From Pseudonocardia oroxyli (GTDB taxonomy: Bacteria > Actinomycetota > Actinomycetes > Mycobacteriales > Pseudonocardiaceae), in NCBI RefSeq assembly GCF_900102195.1, contig NZ_FNBE01000008.1, positions 186,001-250,000 of the forward strand: DNA of 64,000 bases. Direction: 5' to 3'. How positions within the stretch are numbered: position 1 is the first letter of the stretch; each line of letters begins with the position of its first letter. Under the pieces are notes generated by a model. The model worked only from the letters and a program-made list of their open reading frames with translations, was not told where the DNA came from and ran no database searches. The position numbers and the translations under genes are program-made. Below, piece after piece: positions 1 through 8,781 of the stretch.

Positions 1-2639
1 ACGGCCCGGAGGACCCGATCGCGCGGTACCGCACGGTCGTCATCTCGCGGCTGAAGGTGTTCGGGATCGGCATCCCGGTGCTCGTGGGCATCGTGGCCGG
101 GCTGGCGGCGCAGGGCGACTGGCAGACCGTCCAGATGTTCCTCAACGGCACGCCGTTCAACCAGGTGGACCCCGAGTTCGGGAACGACATCTCGTTCTAC
201 GCGTTCACCCTGCCGTTCCTGCGGCTGCTGCTGGACTGGCTGTTCGTCGCCGTGGCCGTCGGGTTCGTGGTCTCGCTCGTGGCGAACTACGTGTTCGGCG
301 GCATTCGGCTGGCGGGTCGGTCGGGGCAGGTCTCGGCGGCGGCGCGGGCCCAGCTCGCGATCCTCGCGGGGCTGTTCGTGCTGCTCAAGGCGGTCGCGTA
401 CTACCTGGACCGGTACGAGCTGCTGTACTCGGACCGCAACCAGAACTTCTACGGCGCCACCTACACCGATCTCAACGCGGTGATGCCGGCGAAGCTGATC
501 CTGCTGGTCATCTCCGTGATCTGCGCGGGGGCCTTCTTCGCGGCGGTGTTCCGGCGCAACCTGCAGCTGCCGGGCATCGCGGTGGTGCTGCTGGTGCTCT
601 CGAGCGTGCTGGTGGGCGCGGCGTGGCCCGCGGTGCTGCAGCAGTTCGTCGTCGCGCCGAACGCCAACGAGCGCGAGGCGCCCTCCATCGAGCGGAACAT
701 CGCCGCCACCCGCGCGGCCTTCGGGCTCACCGAGGACAAGGTCACGATCGAGCCGTACTCCGGCACGTCGTCGGCCAGCCCCTCGGAGATCCGCAACGAC
801 ACGGCCACGATCCCGAACATCCGGCTGCTCGACCCGGGCAAGCTCACCAAGACCTTCACCCAGCTCCAGCAGCGGCGGAACTTCTACGGCTTCCCGGACA
901 AGCTGGACATCGACCGCTACACCGTGAACGGCCAGACCCAGGACTACGTCGTCGCGGCGCGCGAGCTGGACTCGACCGCGCTCGTCGGCAACCAGCAGGA
1001 CTGGATCAACCGGCACCTCGTCTACACGCACGGCAACGGCTTCGTCGCGGCCCCCGCGAACCAGGTCAACGCCGCGCTGGAGGACACCGGCGGCCAGGGC
1101 GGCCTGCCGAACTTCACGGTCAGCGACACCTCGGTGCAGGGCGCCATCCCCGTCCAGCAGCCGCGCATCTACTACGGCGAGCTGATCTCGGACTACTCCA
1201 TCGTCGGGGCCGAGGAGGGCGCGGCGCCGCGCGAGTACGACAGCGACAGCCAGCAGTGGACCTACGACGGCGCCGGGGGCGTCTCGCTGGGCAACCTGTT
1301 CAACCGGGCCGTCTTCTCGCTCTACTACGGCGAGCGGAACATCCTGTTCAACAGCTCGATCAACGACAACTCCAAGATCATCTACAACCGGGACCCGCGG
1401 GACCGCGTCGAGAAGGTCGCCCCCTGGCTAACCCCGGACAACGACCCGTACCCGGCCGTCGTCGACGGGCGGATCCAGTGGATCGTCGACGGCTACACCA
1501 CGCTGCAGCACTACCCGTACGCCGAGCAGGTGCCGCTGGGTGACACCACCCAGGACAGCCAGATCGGGCTGCAGGGCCAGCGGCTGCCGAACGAGAACAT
1601 CAGCTACCTGCGGAACTCGGTGAAGGCGACCGTCGACGCCTACGACGGCACCGTCACGCTCTACGCGTTCGACGAGAACGACCCCGTGCTGCAGACCTGG
1701 ATGAAGACGTTCCCGGGCACGGTGAAACCCGCCTCGGACATCAGCCCTGACCTGCGGGCGCACTTCCGGTACCCCGAGGACCAGTTCAAGGTCCAGCGTG
1801 AGCTGCTGACCCGCTACCACGTGGACAACCCCGGCGAGTTCTTCTCGACGGTCTCGTTCTGGGACGTGCCGTCCGACCCGACGGTCCAGGGCAACACCGG
1901 CGCCTCGCAGGACGCGCAGCCGCCGTACTACCTGCTGACCGGCCTGCCGAACCAGGAGGAGGCGAGCTTCCAGCTCACGAGCGCGCTGGTCAGTCTCCGA
2001 CGGCAGTTCATGGCGTCCTACATGACGGCGAGCTCCGATCCGGACACCTACGGCAAGATCACCGTGCTGCAGTTGCCCGCGGACACCCAGACGCTCGGCC
2101 CGCAACAAGTGCAGGCGCAGTTCCTCGGTTCGCCCGAGGTGTCGTCGGAGCTGAACCTGTTGCGGCAGAACCAGACCACGATCGACTACGGCAACCTGCT
2201 CACGCTGCCCGTGGCGGGCGGGCTGCTCTACGTCGAGCCGGTCTACATCGAGCGCGCCGGGCAGGACTCCTCCTACCCGCAGCTGGCGCGCGTGCTGGTG
2301 AGCTTCGGCGGTCGGGTCGGGTACGACCCGCAGCTCTCCGCTGCACTCGATCAGGTGTTCGGAGCCGGAGCCGGTACGACAGCTACCACTCCGACGCAGA
2401 CGGGCGGCGGCACCCCGCCGCCCGCGGCCGGGAACCCGAGCGCGGCGGCCAACCCGGCGGCGGTGCAGGCGGCGAACGACATCAACCAGGCGTTCGCCCA
2501 GCTCAAGGCGGCCCAGCAGAGCGGCGACTTCGCCGCGCAGGGCACTGCACTGGCCGCCCTGGACCAGGCCGTCCAGCGCTTCCAGCAGGCGCAGAGTGCG
2601 GCACCCGCCGCCCCCGCCGCCCCGGCGGGCGGCGGCTGA
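1..2639 (+). CDS. UPF0182 family integral membrane protein, 5'-truncated by window edge
   Basis: The reading frame is open from base 3, so the GTG at 57 is probably internal and the start lies upstream of the window. Several hydrophobic segments lie in the first 200 residues seen (for example around LVGIVAGLAA and LILLVISVICAGAF). They are followed by a long soluble region rich in Tyr, Asn and Asp, and a low-complexity Pro/Ala/Gln tail. This layout and the local sequence match the UPF0182 family of large actinobacterial membrane proteins, whose function is unknown. Full-length members are near 1000 residues, so roughly 100 residues are missing here. A strong hairpin follows the stop codon. 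Confidence 0.85.
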   Translation, partial: GPEDPIARYRTVVISRLKVFGIGIPVLVGIVAGLAAQGDWQTVQMFLNGTPFNQVDPEFGNDISFYAFTLPFLRLLLDWLFVAVAVGFVVSLVANYVFGGIRLAGRSGQVSAAARAQLAILAGLFVLLKAVAYYLDRYELLYSDRNQNFYGATYTDLNAVMPAKLILLVISVICAGAFFAAVFRRNLQLPGIAVVLLVLSSVLVGAAWPAVLQQFVVAPNANEREAPSIERNIAATRAAFGLTEDKVTIEPYSGTSSASPSEIRNDTATIPNIRLLDPGKLTKTFTQLQQRRNFYGFPDKLDIDRYTVNGQTQDYVVAARELDSTALVGNQQDWINRHLVYTHGNGFVAAPANQVNAALEDTGGQGGLPNFTVSDTSVQGAIPVQQPRIYYGELISDYSIVGAEEGAAPREYDSDSQQWTYDGAGGVSLGNLFNRAVFSLYYGERNILFNSSINDNSKIIYNRDPRDRVEKVAPWLTPDNDPYPAVVDGRIQWIVDGYTTLQHYPYAEQVPLGDTTQDSQIGLQGQRLPNENISYLRNSVKATVDAYDGTVTLYAFDENDPVLQTWMKTFPGTVKPASDISPDLRAHFRYPEDQFKVQRELLTRYHVDNPGEFFSTVSFWDVPSDPTVQGNTGASQDAQPPYYLLTGLPNQEEASFQLTSALVSLRRQFMASYMTASSDPDTYGKITVLQLPADTQTLGPQQVQAQFLGSPEVSSELNLLRQNQTTIDYGNLLTLPVAGGLLYVEPVYIERAGQDSSYPQLARVLVSFGGRVGYDPQLSAALDQVFGAGAGTTATTPTQTGGGTPPPAAGNPSAAANPAAVQAANDINQAFAQLKAAQQSGDFAAQGTALAALDQAVQRFQQAQSAAPAAPAAPAGGG

Positions 2640-2657
2640 CAGCCCGACGCGCGCGCC

Positions 2658-2695
2658 CCGACGGGCGGTCCCGGGTTTCCGGGGCCGCCCGTCGG
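2658..2695 (+). terminator. Hairpin terminator after UPF0182 gene
   Basis: CCGACGGGCGG (2658-2668) pairs perfectly with CCGCCCGTCGG (2685-2695), and there is extra CCGG pairing inside the loop. It begins 18 bases after the stop codon. There is no clear T tract, which is common in GC-rich actinobacteria. Confidence 0.6.
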
Positions 2696-2827
2696 TCGTC
2701 TGTGAGGAGGGACACCGAAGTCCCTGTCTGCGCCCGTGACCTGCGATTATCGAAGGTCGCGCGCATCGTCGCAGGTCAGGGCCTCGGACCCGCGGGGGAC
2801 CCCCCGTGCACGCGGTGTTCGCGGGCG

Positions 2828-2833
2828 TGTAAT
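2828..2833 (+). promoter_or_regulatory. Possible -10 box of the initiator tRNA gene
   Basis: TAATGT lies about 50 bases upstream of the tRNA in an otherwise GC-rich stretch. The rest of 2696-2883 shows no gene. The assignment rests only on the TANNNT pattern. Confidence 0.3.
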
Positions 2834-2883
2834 GTTCCTGGCACAAGAGAAAAACACGCGGCACACAGAACGACAGCCGCTGG

Positions 2884-2957
2884 CGCGGGGTGGAGCAGCT
2901 CGGTAGCTCGCTGGGCTCATAACCCAGAGGTCGTAGGTTCGAATCCTACCCCCGCTA
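2884..2957 (+). tRNA. Initiator tRNA-Met (anticodon CAT)
   Basis: A full cloverleaf can be drawn. The acceptor arm CGCGGGG pairs with CCCCGCT except at the first pair (C1 opposite T72), the unpaired end typical of initiator tRNA. The anticodon loop is CTCATAA with three G-C pairs above it (GGG/CCC), another initiator hallmark. The T arm is GTAGG-TTCGAAT-CCTAC and the discriminator is A2957. CCA is not encoded. The 3' half (2916-2957) is also the attachment site of the integrated element to its right. Confidence 0.93.
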
Positions 2958-2958
2958 C
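2916..2958 (+). repeat. Left attachment site core (attL)
   Basis: It begins CTCATAACCCAGAGGTCG and ends CCCCCGCTAC. It is identical over 43 bases to 14694-14736; the flanking bases differ on both sides. It covers the tRNA anticodon loop, variable loop, T arm and acceptor 3' strand, so insertion restores a full tRNA gene. Confidence 0.9.
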
Positions 2959-2964
2959 AAAGGT

Positions 2965-2998
2965 CAGAAGGCCCCCGGAGAGATCCGGGGGCCTTCTG
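2965..2998 (+). terminator. Hairpin terminator, element-borne, after tRNA-Met
   Basis: A perfect 15-bp stem (2965-2979 with 2984-2998) has a GAGA loop and starts 8 bases past the tRNA. It lies inside the element, so it replaces the tRNA gene's own terminator, which was displaced to 14741-14777. It can also act on the convergent int gene. Confidence 0.6.
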
Positions 2999-3008
2999 CG
3001 TTGGCGTT

Positions 3009-3028
3009 TGTGACCAGATTTGTGACCA
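3009..3028 (+). repeat. Left-end tandem repeat, candidate integrase arm site
   Basis: TGTGACCA occurs twice with 12-base periodicity (starts at 3009 and 3021). The same 20-base block recurs with one change (TGTGACCAGATC then TGTGACCA) at 14556-14575, just inside the right attachment site and in the same orientation. It is noncoding, between the hairpin and the end of int. The arm-site role is inference. Confidence 0.5.
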
Positions 3029-3038
3029 GCAGGCCCGC

Positions 3039-4394
3039 TCAGGGCTGCTCTTCGCTGAGGCGCTGGCGGATCAGCTTGGCCACCAGCTCGGCGGCTTCGC
3101 GGTCGTGGCCGGTGGAGCGGTGGCCGTAGATCTGCACGGTGATCCCCTCGCGTGCGTGGCCGATGCGGTCGCTGACGATCTTGGAGTGCACGCCGCTGTC
3201 CAGCGAGAGCGTGGCGTAGGTGTGCCGGACGTCGTGCAGCCTGATCCGTCGCACTCCGGCCAGGTCGACCAGCCGGTTGAAGCGCCGGGTGATCGTGTCG
3301 GCGTGGAGCATCCGACCGTCCTCGTAGCGCAGGAGCTTCCGGTGGGAGGTGTCGTAGCCCGTCCCGAACGCTTCGGCCTCCGCGTCGAGCATCGCCAGGT
3401 AGCCGCGGAGCAGCTCGACCGTGAAGGCGTCCAGCGAGATCATCCGCACGCCGCTGGCTGACTTCCCGTCCGAGTCGACGGTCTGGCCTGCCACGACCAC
3501 GCGCGTGTCCTCGATCGTCAGCGTCGCGTCGTCGAGGTCGAGCAGGTCGCGATCCACACCGGCCAGCTCGGAGCGGCGCATCCCGGTCGTCGCGGCCAGG
3601 AGCCACACGGCGGCGAAGCGGTCCGACAGCGCGAGCCGCAGCCATGCCGTCAGCTCGTCGACGGTCCAGGGCGTCGGACGGGTCCGCGTGGTTCGCTTCT
3701 GGCGCGGGAGCCGAGCGTGCACCGCGGGGTTGGAGACCAAGTAGTCCCAGGCCACCGCGTCCGAGAACGCCCGGTGCAGCATCCGGTGGACGTTCTTGAC
3801 GGTCTTCGGCGCGAGACCGGCCGACGTCTCGACAGGGACCCGACCACGCCGGAAGCGCAGCACCGCGGCCCTGGCAGCGTGGATCGTGACCCCGCACGCC
3901 TCGACGAGATCCGCGGGCGCCGGCCCCAGGCCCTCGCGCTGGTCGCGGCGTTCCGACCAGTAGAGGTACATGGCCGTGTTCTTGTCGACCTTGACCCGGC
4001 CCTCGGCCAGAAGCCGCTGGTAGAGCAGGTTGAGGACCGGCACCGTGACGTCCTGCAGCCGCCGATCGCCGATGATCGGGTCGACGTACGCCCTGATGTA
4101 GTCCGCGTAGTTCTGCCGGGTCGTCGGCTTGATCGACTCCTCGACAGAAGCCAGCCAGTCGGCCATGAAGCTGCGCACGGTCCGACGAGCCGGGGCGACC
4201 GCGCGGCCGGTCCCGTGGCGCTGCTTGGAGGCGACCGCGGACTCCCACGCGTCGTCCTCGGTCTCGAAGCCGCCCTTGTTCTCCCGCTGCCGCTTGCCGG
4301 TCAGCGGGTCCGGTTCGAGTTCGAGGCGGTAGTGCCAGCGGGAGCCCCGCCGGCTGACGGTGATGCCCGCGATGGGCGCAGCGCGCTTCGTCAT
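3039..4394 (-). CDS. int: Tyrosine recombinase (integrase)
   Basis: This 451-residue protein should integrate and excise the element at tRNA-Met. The catalytic residues of the tyrosine recombinase family are visible: R273 in TGMRRSEL, H387 and R390 in LHDVRHTY, H413 in IGHAR and the nucleophile Y423 in QIYGHR. The N-terminal part (about residues 10-60) has the basic, aromatic pattern of an arm-DNA-binding domain, followed by a core-binding helical domain (about 75-130). The ATG overlaps the excisionase stop by 4 bases, so the two are translationally coupled. It reads toward attL. Confidence 0.93.
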   Translation of the reverse strand: MTKRAAPIAGITVSRRGSRWHYRLELEPDPLTGKRQRENKGGFETEDDAWESAVASKQRHGTGRAVAPARRTVRSFMADWLASVEESIKPTTRQNYADYIRAYVDPIIGDRRLQDVTVPVLNLLYQRLLAEGRVKVDKNTAMYLYWSERRDQREGLGPAPADLVEACGVTIHAARAAVLRFRRGRVPVETSAGLAPKTVKNVHRMLHRAFSDAVAWDYLVSNPAVHARLPRQKRTTRTRPTPWTVDELTAWLRLALSDRFAAVWLLAATTGMRRSELAGVDRDLLDLDDATLTIEDTRVVVAGQTVDSDGKSASGVRMISLDAFTVELLRGYLAMLDAEAEAFGTGYDTSHRKLLRYEDGRMLHADTITRRFNRLVDLAGVRRIRLHDVRHTYATLSLDSGVHSKIVSDRIGHAREGITVQIYGHRSTGHDREAAELVAKLIRQRLSEEQP

Positions 4395-4594
4395 GCCGCC
4401 ACGCCCTCGACCATCGCGAGCAGTCGCGAGGTGACGACGTAGACCCGCCCGCCGAGACGTCGGGTGGGCAGCTCACCCGCGGCGGCGTAGCGGTAGGCGG
4501 AGGCGCGGCTGATCCCCAGCAGCTCGGCCGCACGGGGCACGGAGAGCAACGCGGGCAGCGGTGCGCGGTCGGTCGTGCTCGGCGTGGCGCTCAT
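4391..4594 (-). CDS. xis: Excisionase-like helix-turn-helix protein
   Basis: A 67-residue protein with a MerR-type winged helix-turn-helix (LLSVPRAAELLGISRASAYR, then GELPTRRLGGRVYV). This is the usual form of AICE excisionases, DNA-binding directionality factors that bias the integrase toward excision. It overlaps the start of int and the end of the replication gene by 4 bases each, so the three belong to one operon. Confidence 0.85.
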   Translation of the reverse strand: MSATPSTTDRAPLPALLSVPRAAELLGISRASAYRYAAAGELPTRRLGGRVYVVTSRLLAMVEGVAA

Positions 4595-5940
4595 GGCGCG
4601 GTCCTCTCACTGGTGGGCGGGCGGCTACTGCGTCGGTCGTCGCGGACTCGTTCGGCGTGGGCGAGGGCGAGTTCTCGGTCGGTGTCGGTGTGGTGGCCGA
4701 TGCCGACGAGGTGCCAGTCGTTGATGACGATCACGGGTTCGTCGGTGGGGTGGCCCAGCTCGGCGAGCTGCTCGGTGAGTCGCCAGGCCCGACGCTCACC
4801 GCGGATGGTGCGGAAGGTGGTGGAGTAGGCGCGGCTCTTGGTGAGGAAGTGGCCGCGGAAGCCGAGCATGTGGGCCCATTTGCGCAGGTTCAGCTCCGCG
4901 TACTGGGTGAGCCCGCCGAGGTGCCAGGCGGTCTCGATGAGCCGGCGGTGGTGCTCGGCGAGGGTCATGCGCTCGAGGTGGGCGAGCGAGCGGATCGGGC
5001 GGTCCGGGTGGCCGTCGCTCTTGCCCGTGCCCTTGGTGGCGTACTTGGCGATGTAGCCGGCGAGGCGTGAGTCGGTGATCTCGCCGGCCTCATCGGTGAC
5101 GGCATCGTGAGCGGTGGGGGTGATCTCGCGCAGGTCGAGCTGCGTACCCCAGCGGAGCGCGAGCGTGGTCCCGTCGGGTCGGGCGATGTCGAGGACCGTC
5201 GCGGCGGCGGCCTCTCGGACGGCGTCGTTGAGCGACTCTGCGCTGATCCCAGCGGGTGGGTGGTCGGTGGGACCTTCCGGTCCGTCGAGGCGGATGGCGG
5301 CGTGGAAGTGCACCAGGCCGCGCCGTTGGTACTCGGCGACCTTGGCGTAGGACAGGCGGGCGACTTGCCCGAAGCGTCGGCCGGAGACGCCGAGGCGGGC
5401 GGCGAGGGCGCGTCGCAGAGCGATGGCGAAGCGGGCCCAGAGCTTCCCGGCGTGGGCCTGCCAGAGGATCGCGGCGGTGTAGTCGTAGGTGTCGTGGTCG
5501 ACGGCCCCGCCGATGTTCGGGTCGTTGGCCTGGTGGTGGCGCCCGCACGAGCAGGGGATGACACGGCCGCGGGCGGTGAGCCGTCGAGTGTGGACCGGAC
5601 CGAACGACGGCGCCGTGAGCGTGAGGAATGCGCGCGGTCGATCGGTGACCGACGCGGGGACCCCGCGTTCCTGTCCGGCGAGTCCGGCGCGGATGAGGTG
5701 GAAGGCGTCGGCGGCGTAGCGGTCGGAGCAGGCGGGGCAGACGGTGTCGCGGCGGTTCCCGCACGGCGCCCAGACCTCGCCGGAGCGCTGGGCCAGGACC
5801 TCTCCGCCGGTCGTGGTGATGGTGGAGGAGCCGCGCAGCCGGACCGGGTGTGCGCAGCCGCCGGTGGCTTCCATCCGGGCCCGCCAGGCGGGGTAGTCGA
5901 AGGCGCGCAGCCGCGACGTGAGGTCGAGGTCGTGGCTCAT
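4591..5940 (-). CDS. RepSA-like replication initiator
   Basis: A 449-residue protein of the actinomycete plasmid/AICE replication initiator family (pSAM2 RepSA type), which starts rolling-circle replication of the excised element. Visible features are an N-terminal zinc-binding part (CPACSDRYAADA, PCSCGRHH), a His-hydrophobic-His motif (GLVHFHAAI) and a downstream Tyr/Lys motif (GYIAKYATK) as in HUH-type initiators. The ATG at 5940 overlaps the upstream stop (ATGA), so it is preferred to the GTG at 5979. The family is clear; the nicking tyrosine was not pinned down. Confidence 0.85.
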   Translation of the reverse strand: MSHDLDLTSRLRAFDYPAWRARMEATGGCAHPVRLRGSSTITTTGGEVLAQRSGEVWAPCGNRRDTVCPACSDRYAADAFHLIRAGLAGQERGVPASVTDRPRAFLTLTAPSFGPVHTRRLTARGRVIPCSCGRHHQANDPNIGGAVDHDTYDYTAAILWQAHAGKLWARFAIALRRALAARLGVSGRRFGQVARLSYAKVAEYQRRGLVHFHAAIRLDGPEGPTDHPPAGISAESLNDAVREAAAATVLDIARPDGTTLALRWGTQLDLREITPTAHDAVTDEAGEITDSRLAGYIAKYATKGTGKSDGHPDRPIRSLAHLERMTLAEHHRRLIETAWHLGGLTQYAELNLRKWAHMLGFRGHFLTKSRAYSTTFRTIRGERRAWRLTEQLAELGHPTDEPVIVINDWHLVGIGHHTDTDRELALAHAERVRDDRRSSRPPTSERTAP

Positions 5941-6152
5941 CGGGTCCACCACCACGTGTAGCGGGCCTCGTAGCCCCACTCAGCGGCGAGGGCGCGGGTC
6001 GTCTGGCACTCGACCAGGACGGCGCCGACGACAGCGGCCCAGAACCAGCCGGAGCCAGTGCCGAGCACGAGCCAGAGGACTCCGAGGGCGGTGGCGAGGG
6101 CGAGGGTGACGCGTAGCCAGGTCGCGGCGGCCCATCCGGTGACGGCCCACAT
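5937..6152 (-). CDS. Small membrane protein of AICE transfer region
   Basis: A 71-residue protein with two hydrophobic segments (about residues 12-28 and 32-52) and a basic, Trp-rich C-terminus (YTWWWTR). The ATG at 6152 shares one base with the stop of the translocase gene (TGATG), and its own stop overlaps the replication gene, so it is coupled on both sides. It may be a spread or transfer accessory protein of the Spd kind found in AICEs, but there is no sequence match I can name. Confidence 0.65.
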   Translation of the reverse strand: MWAVTGWAAATWLRVTLALATALGVLWLVLGTGSGWFWAAVVGAVLVECQTTRALAAEWGYEARYTWWWTR

Positions 6153-7579
6153 CACGCGGCCTCCCCGTCGATCGCGCGCAGCTCCGGAGGGGCAGCCGGT
6201 GCGCACCGGGCGACGAGCTCGTCGATCTCGGCGTCGGTGACCAGGCAGGCGCGGAAGCGGATCGGGAGCCGTGAGCGCTGGTCGATGACGTAGCCGATCC
6301 CGGCGTGGTCGTCGCCGCCGGGGATCTCGTCGGCGAGTGCTCCGCGTTCGCGGGCTCCGTCGCCGAGGATCATGTCGACGTGGCTGGCGGCGGTGACGCC
6401 GAGGCAGATCCGCGTGGTGAACAGGTCCCGGACATCGACGACGTCCTTGGTCGGCTCCTGCACATAGCCCAGTACCGAGGTGAGGCAGGCGCGGCCCTGA
6501 GTCAGGATCTCCGCGAGCAGGCGGAGGGCTTCGCGGACGTCGGCGCGTTCGCCGTAGGCGGTGAGCATCGCCATCTCGTCGATGATCACCACGTCCAGCG
6601 GGGTCGCCGGGCTGACGTCGAGACGGCGCAAGCCCTTCTCAGCCATGAGTCGCTGACGCGCTTTCATCTCGTCGCGAACGTCCGTAAGGAGAGCGATCGC
6701 TTCGGCTGCGGTGGTGGCGTGGCGGTGGAACAGCGGGAGGCCGCGGCGGGTCTCGGCGCCGCCCTTGAGGTCGATGACGTGCACCCGCACCAGCCCTTCG
6801 CGGATGGTGGGGCCCATGGCGCGCAGCGGGGACCAGATCAGCGAGCCCTTCCCCGAGCCCGATGCACCCGCCACCGCGATGTGACGGCCGGGCACTCCGA
6901 GATTCAAGGGGTGGCCGTACTCGTCCTCCCCGATCGGGAGCGCGCCCAGGTCGACCGACTCCGCTGACAAGGGGATCGCGGGGGCGGGGATCGGGAACCG
7001 GAACGGCATCTCCCGCTCGACGACGACGGTGAGCACCCCGGGCCGGTGCCGAGCGACGGCGACCCGATGTGCGCGCAGGGCGTCGGCGAGGGGCTCGGTG
7101 CGGCCGGTCCAGAGCGTGAGGTCCTGCCCGCGGGTCAGGCGCACGCGCAGCGTGTCGAGGGTGGGCGTGGCGGAGCGGACGCGGAGCACGCGCGGGGCGG
7201 TGATGTGTCCTGTGTGGTGGTTGGTCTGGGCCAGGCCGCAGTCGGCCAACAGGGACGACCAGCGGCGGCCGCGGTAGGTCGTCCAGCGACGCCATGTGGC
7301 GCGCAAGGCGGGTGCGGCCCAGCGGTCGAAGGAGGGCGGGTGCAGCCGTCCCCAGACCACGACCACGAGGACGACCGCACCGACGCCGATCGCGGTCGGG
7401 AGCGCACCGAGGAGCACAGCGACGGCGACCAGGGCGCCGGGGACGAGCGCGAACAGCGGGTGGCGGACGAGCCAGGCGACACCGCGGAACTCGCCGCCCA
7501 CGCGGCGGGAGGAGTGCCGGACGGTGTCGTGGCGGGCGCGGTGGTGGCTCAGCGATGGGCGGTTAGTCGGTCGAGCCAT
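6152..7579 (-). CDS. FtsK/SpoIIIE-type conjugative DNA translocase
   Basis: A 475-residue protein with two N-terminal membrane segments (about residues 40-80) and a cytoplasmic P-loop ATPase domain. Walker A is GASGSGKGS (238-246) and Walker B is DVVIIDEMAML. In AICEs such a protein (TraSA/TraB type) alone moves double-stranded DNA between mycelial cells. It is the only transfer gene in the element. It lies just upstream of the small membrane gene and the replication initiator on the minus strand, consistent with one replication-transfer operon. Confidence 0.9.
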   Translation of the reverse strand: MARPTNRPSLSHHRARHDTVRHSSRRVGGEFRGVAWLVRHPLFALVPGALVAVAVLLGALPTAIGVGAVVLVVVVWGRLHPPSFDRWAAPALRATWRRWTTYRGRRWSSLLADCGLAQTNHHTGHITAPRVLRVRSATPTLDTLRVRLTRGQDLTLWTGRTEPLADALRAHRVAVARHRPGVLTVVVEREMPFRFPIPAPAIPLSAESVDLGALPIGEDEYGHPLNLGVPGRHIAVAGASGSGKGSLIWSPLRAMGPTIREGLVRVHVIDLKGGAETRRGLPLFHRHATTAAEAIALLTDVRDEMKARQRLMAEKGLRRLDVSPATPLDVVIIDEMAMLTAYGERADVREALRLLAEILTQGRACLTSVLGYVQEPTKDVVDVRDLFTTRICLGVTAASHVDMILGDGARERGALADEIPGGDDHAGIGYVIDQRSRLPIRFRACLVTDAEIDELVARCAPAAPPELRAIDGEAA

Positions 7580-7581
7580 GG

Positions 7582-7785
7582 TCAGACTCCCTTGCGGATG
7601 GCGAGCTGGGCGAGGCGGAGTCCTTCGGCGACTCCGGCGCGCCAGGCCTGCTCGGTGGGGATCTCCGGGGTGGTGGTGTGCAGGAATCGGCGGCGCTCGC
7701 GGTCGAGCCGGCGCACGAGGCGACCGACGCCGTTAGCTGGCTGGCGGACCCGGCCGTGACTGGCGCGGGCGGTGGTCAGAGACAT
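7582..7785 (-). CDS. Small basic AICE protein of unknown function
   Basis: A 67-residue protein, very rich in Arg, with no recognisable domain. The ATG at 7785 has an AAGGAG ribosome site a few bases upstream, which decides against the longer frame. It overlaps the end of the zinc-ribbon gene by 10 bases and ends 2 bases before the translocase start, so it belongs to the same transcript. Confidence 0.6.
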   Translation of the reverse strand: MSLTTARASHGRVRQPANGVGRLVRRLDRERRRFLHTTTPEIPTEQAWRAGVAEGLRLAQLAIRKGV

Positions 7786-7970
7786 GACGGCTCCTTGGGA
7801 GTGGTTGCGGCACAGGGGGTTCCGGTGCCGTGGCAGGTCGGGCACTCGCCCGCGGTGCAGGCGGGACAGTCGCGTCCGTCCCCGGCGCCGGGATGGGTGT
7901 CGGGGGTGGTGCCGTAGCCCTGGCAGGTGTCGCAGGAGCCGGAGCCGGTGCAGTCGGGACAGGTGCTCAT
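7776..7970 (-). CDS. Small zinc-ribbon protein with CxxC repeats
   Basis: A 64-residue protein built from four Cys pairs (CPDC, CDTC, CPAC, CPTC) followed by Gly-rich turns (GSGS, GYGT, GTGT). The pattern resembles the zinc-binding centre of DnaJ without any J domain. Such mini-proteins are common in AICEs and have no assigned role. A GGAAGG ribosome site precedes the ATG. It likely binds two zinc ions. Confidence 0.7.
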   Translation of the reverse strand: MSTCPDCTGSGSCDTCQGYGTTPDTHPGAGDGRDCPACTAGECPTCHGTGTPCAATTPKEPSCL

Positions 7971-8088
7971 CGGGGGCCTTCCTGGTGGGTGGGCCTGTTT
8001 TCGGGCAGGGGGCAGCCACTGCGGAATTGCTGGCGATTTCGCCGATCAGAAAGGGGGTCGGCTGCCCCGTGCCTGACGGGGGCGGCGG

Positions 8089-8334
8089 TCAGGCCGCGGT
8101 CGTACTGGTGGTGCTGCGTGCGGTTTCGAGCTGGGTGACGACCTCGGCGAGGACATCGCGCAGGCGGACGAGGTCGCCGTGGTGGCCGAACACGGTCACG
8201 TGCGCGTCGGAGCCGTCGATGCGGACCGTGGCGCGGTCCTGCTCGGGGTAGAGGCGGGTGGCGAAGCGCGTGGTCTCGTAGACATGCACACCGACCTCCA
8301 CATGCGTGGTGGGCAGCCACTCGGGGCGGCTCAT
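8089..8334 (-). CDS. AICE hypothetical protein
   Basis: An 81-residue acidic protein starting at ATG 8334, one base inside the stop of the preceding gene (TGATG), so it is coupled to it. It has no motif I recognise. The Ser/Thr/Ala-rich C-terminus is probably disordered. Between it and the zinc-ribbon gene lie 118 noncoding bases containing a spaced inverted repeat (GGGGCAGCC with GGCTGCCCC). Confidence 0.6.
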   Translation of the reverse strand: MSRPEWLPTTHVEVGVHVYETTRFATRLYPEQDRATVRIDGSDAHVTVFGHHGDLVRLRDVLAEVVTQLETARSTTSTTAA

Positions 8335-8708
8335 CACTTGTCTCCGCTCGGGCGGGGCGCGGGGGCGTGCTTGATGCCCATCGCCCGCCAGGCGAGTCCG
8401 GCGTTGACCCGTCCGGCGGTCTCGATCTGGTACGGGGAGACGCGGGCGTCGAGCAGCTCGACCCGGACGTCCTCGCCGAAGTCGGGGCCGGGGTCGGTCC
8501 CCAGCGTCACCTTGATCTCCTCACCCTTCGGGGCGCGCTCACCGGGCTTGACCCGCAGCTTCGCGAACAACGACACCGTGAACTGGGTTGCGCCGTCCCG
8601 GTCGGTGACGGGCGTCTGGGCGCCGTTGGCGTCCTCGCGCATCTTCGGTGCGGGCGGCTCGACGACGGTGAGCTTGTAGCCGCCGAGGTTGACGGGGATG
8701 TCTCGCAC
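8334..8708 (-). CDS. AICE conserved hypothetical protein, first gene of the backbone operon
   Basis: A 124-residue soluble protein (begins MRDIPVNLGGYKLTVVEPP) with alternating hydrophobic stretches suggesting a beta-rich fold. There is no family I can name with confidence. It is the first minus-strand gene after the shared promoter region with the GntR regulator, so it heads the operon running to int. Its position matches that of conserved hypothetical proteins at the head of AICE transfer operons. Confidence 0.6.
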   Translation of the reverse strand: MRDIPVNLGGYKLTVVEPPAPKMREDANGAQTPVTDRDGATQFTVSLFAKLRVKPGERAPKGEEIKVTLGTDPGPDFGEDVRVELLDARVSPYQIETAGRVNAGLAWRAMGIKHAPAPRPSGDK

Positions 8709-8781
8709 TGGTGCTCCTTGGTCGAAGTGTGCCCCAGGCTCGGGGCGTGTCTCGACCGTAGCATGTGCCGCCTGTGCGACT

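Noticed and set aside
7776..7970. DnaJ chaperone fragment
   Set aside because: Only CxxC repeats are shared; the gene is complete with its own start and sits in the AICE operon. A stand-alone zinc-ribbon protein is a better reading.
8006..8069. Replication origin of the element
   Set aside because: A spaced inverted repeat (GGGGCAGCC/GGCTGCCCC) is present, but without a recognisable nick site the assignment is too weak.
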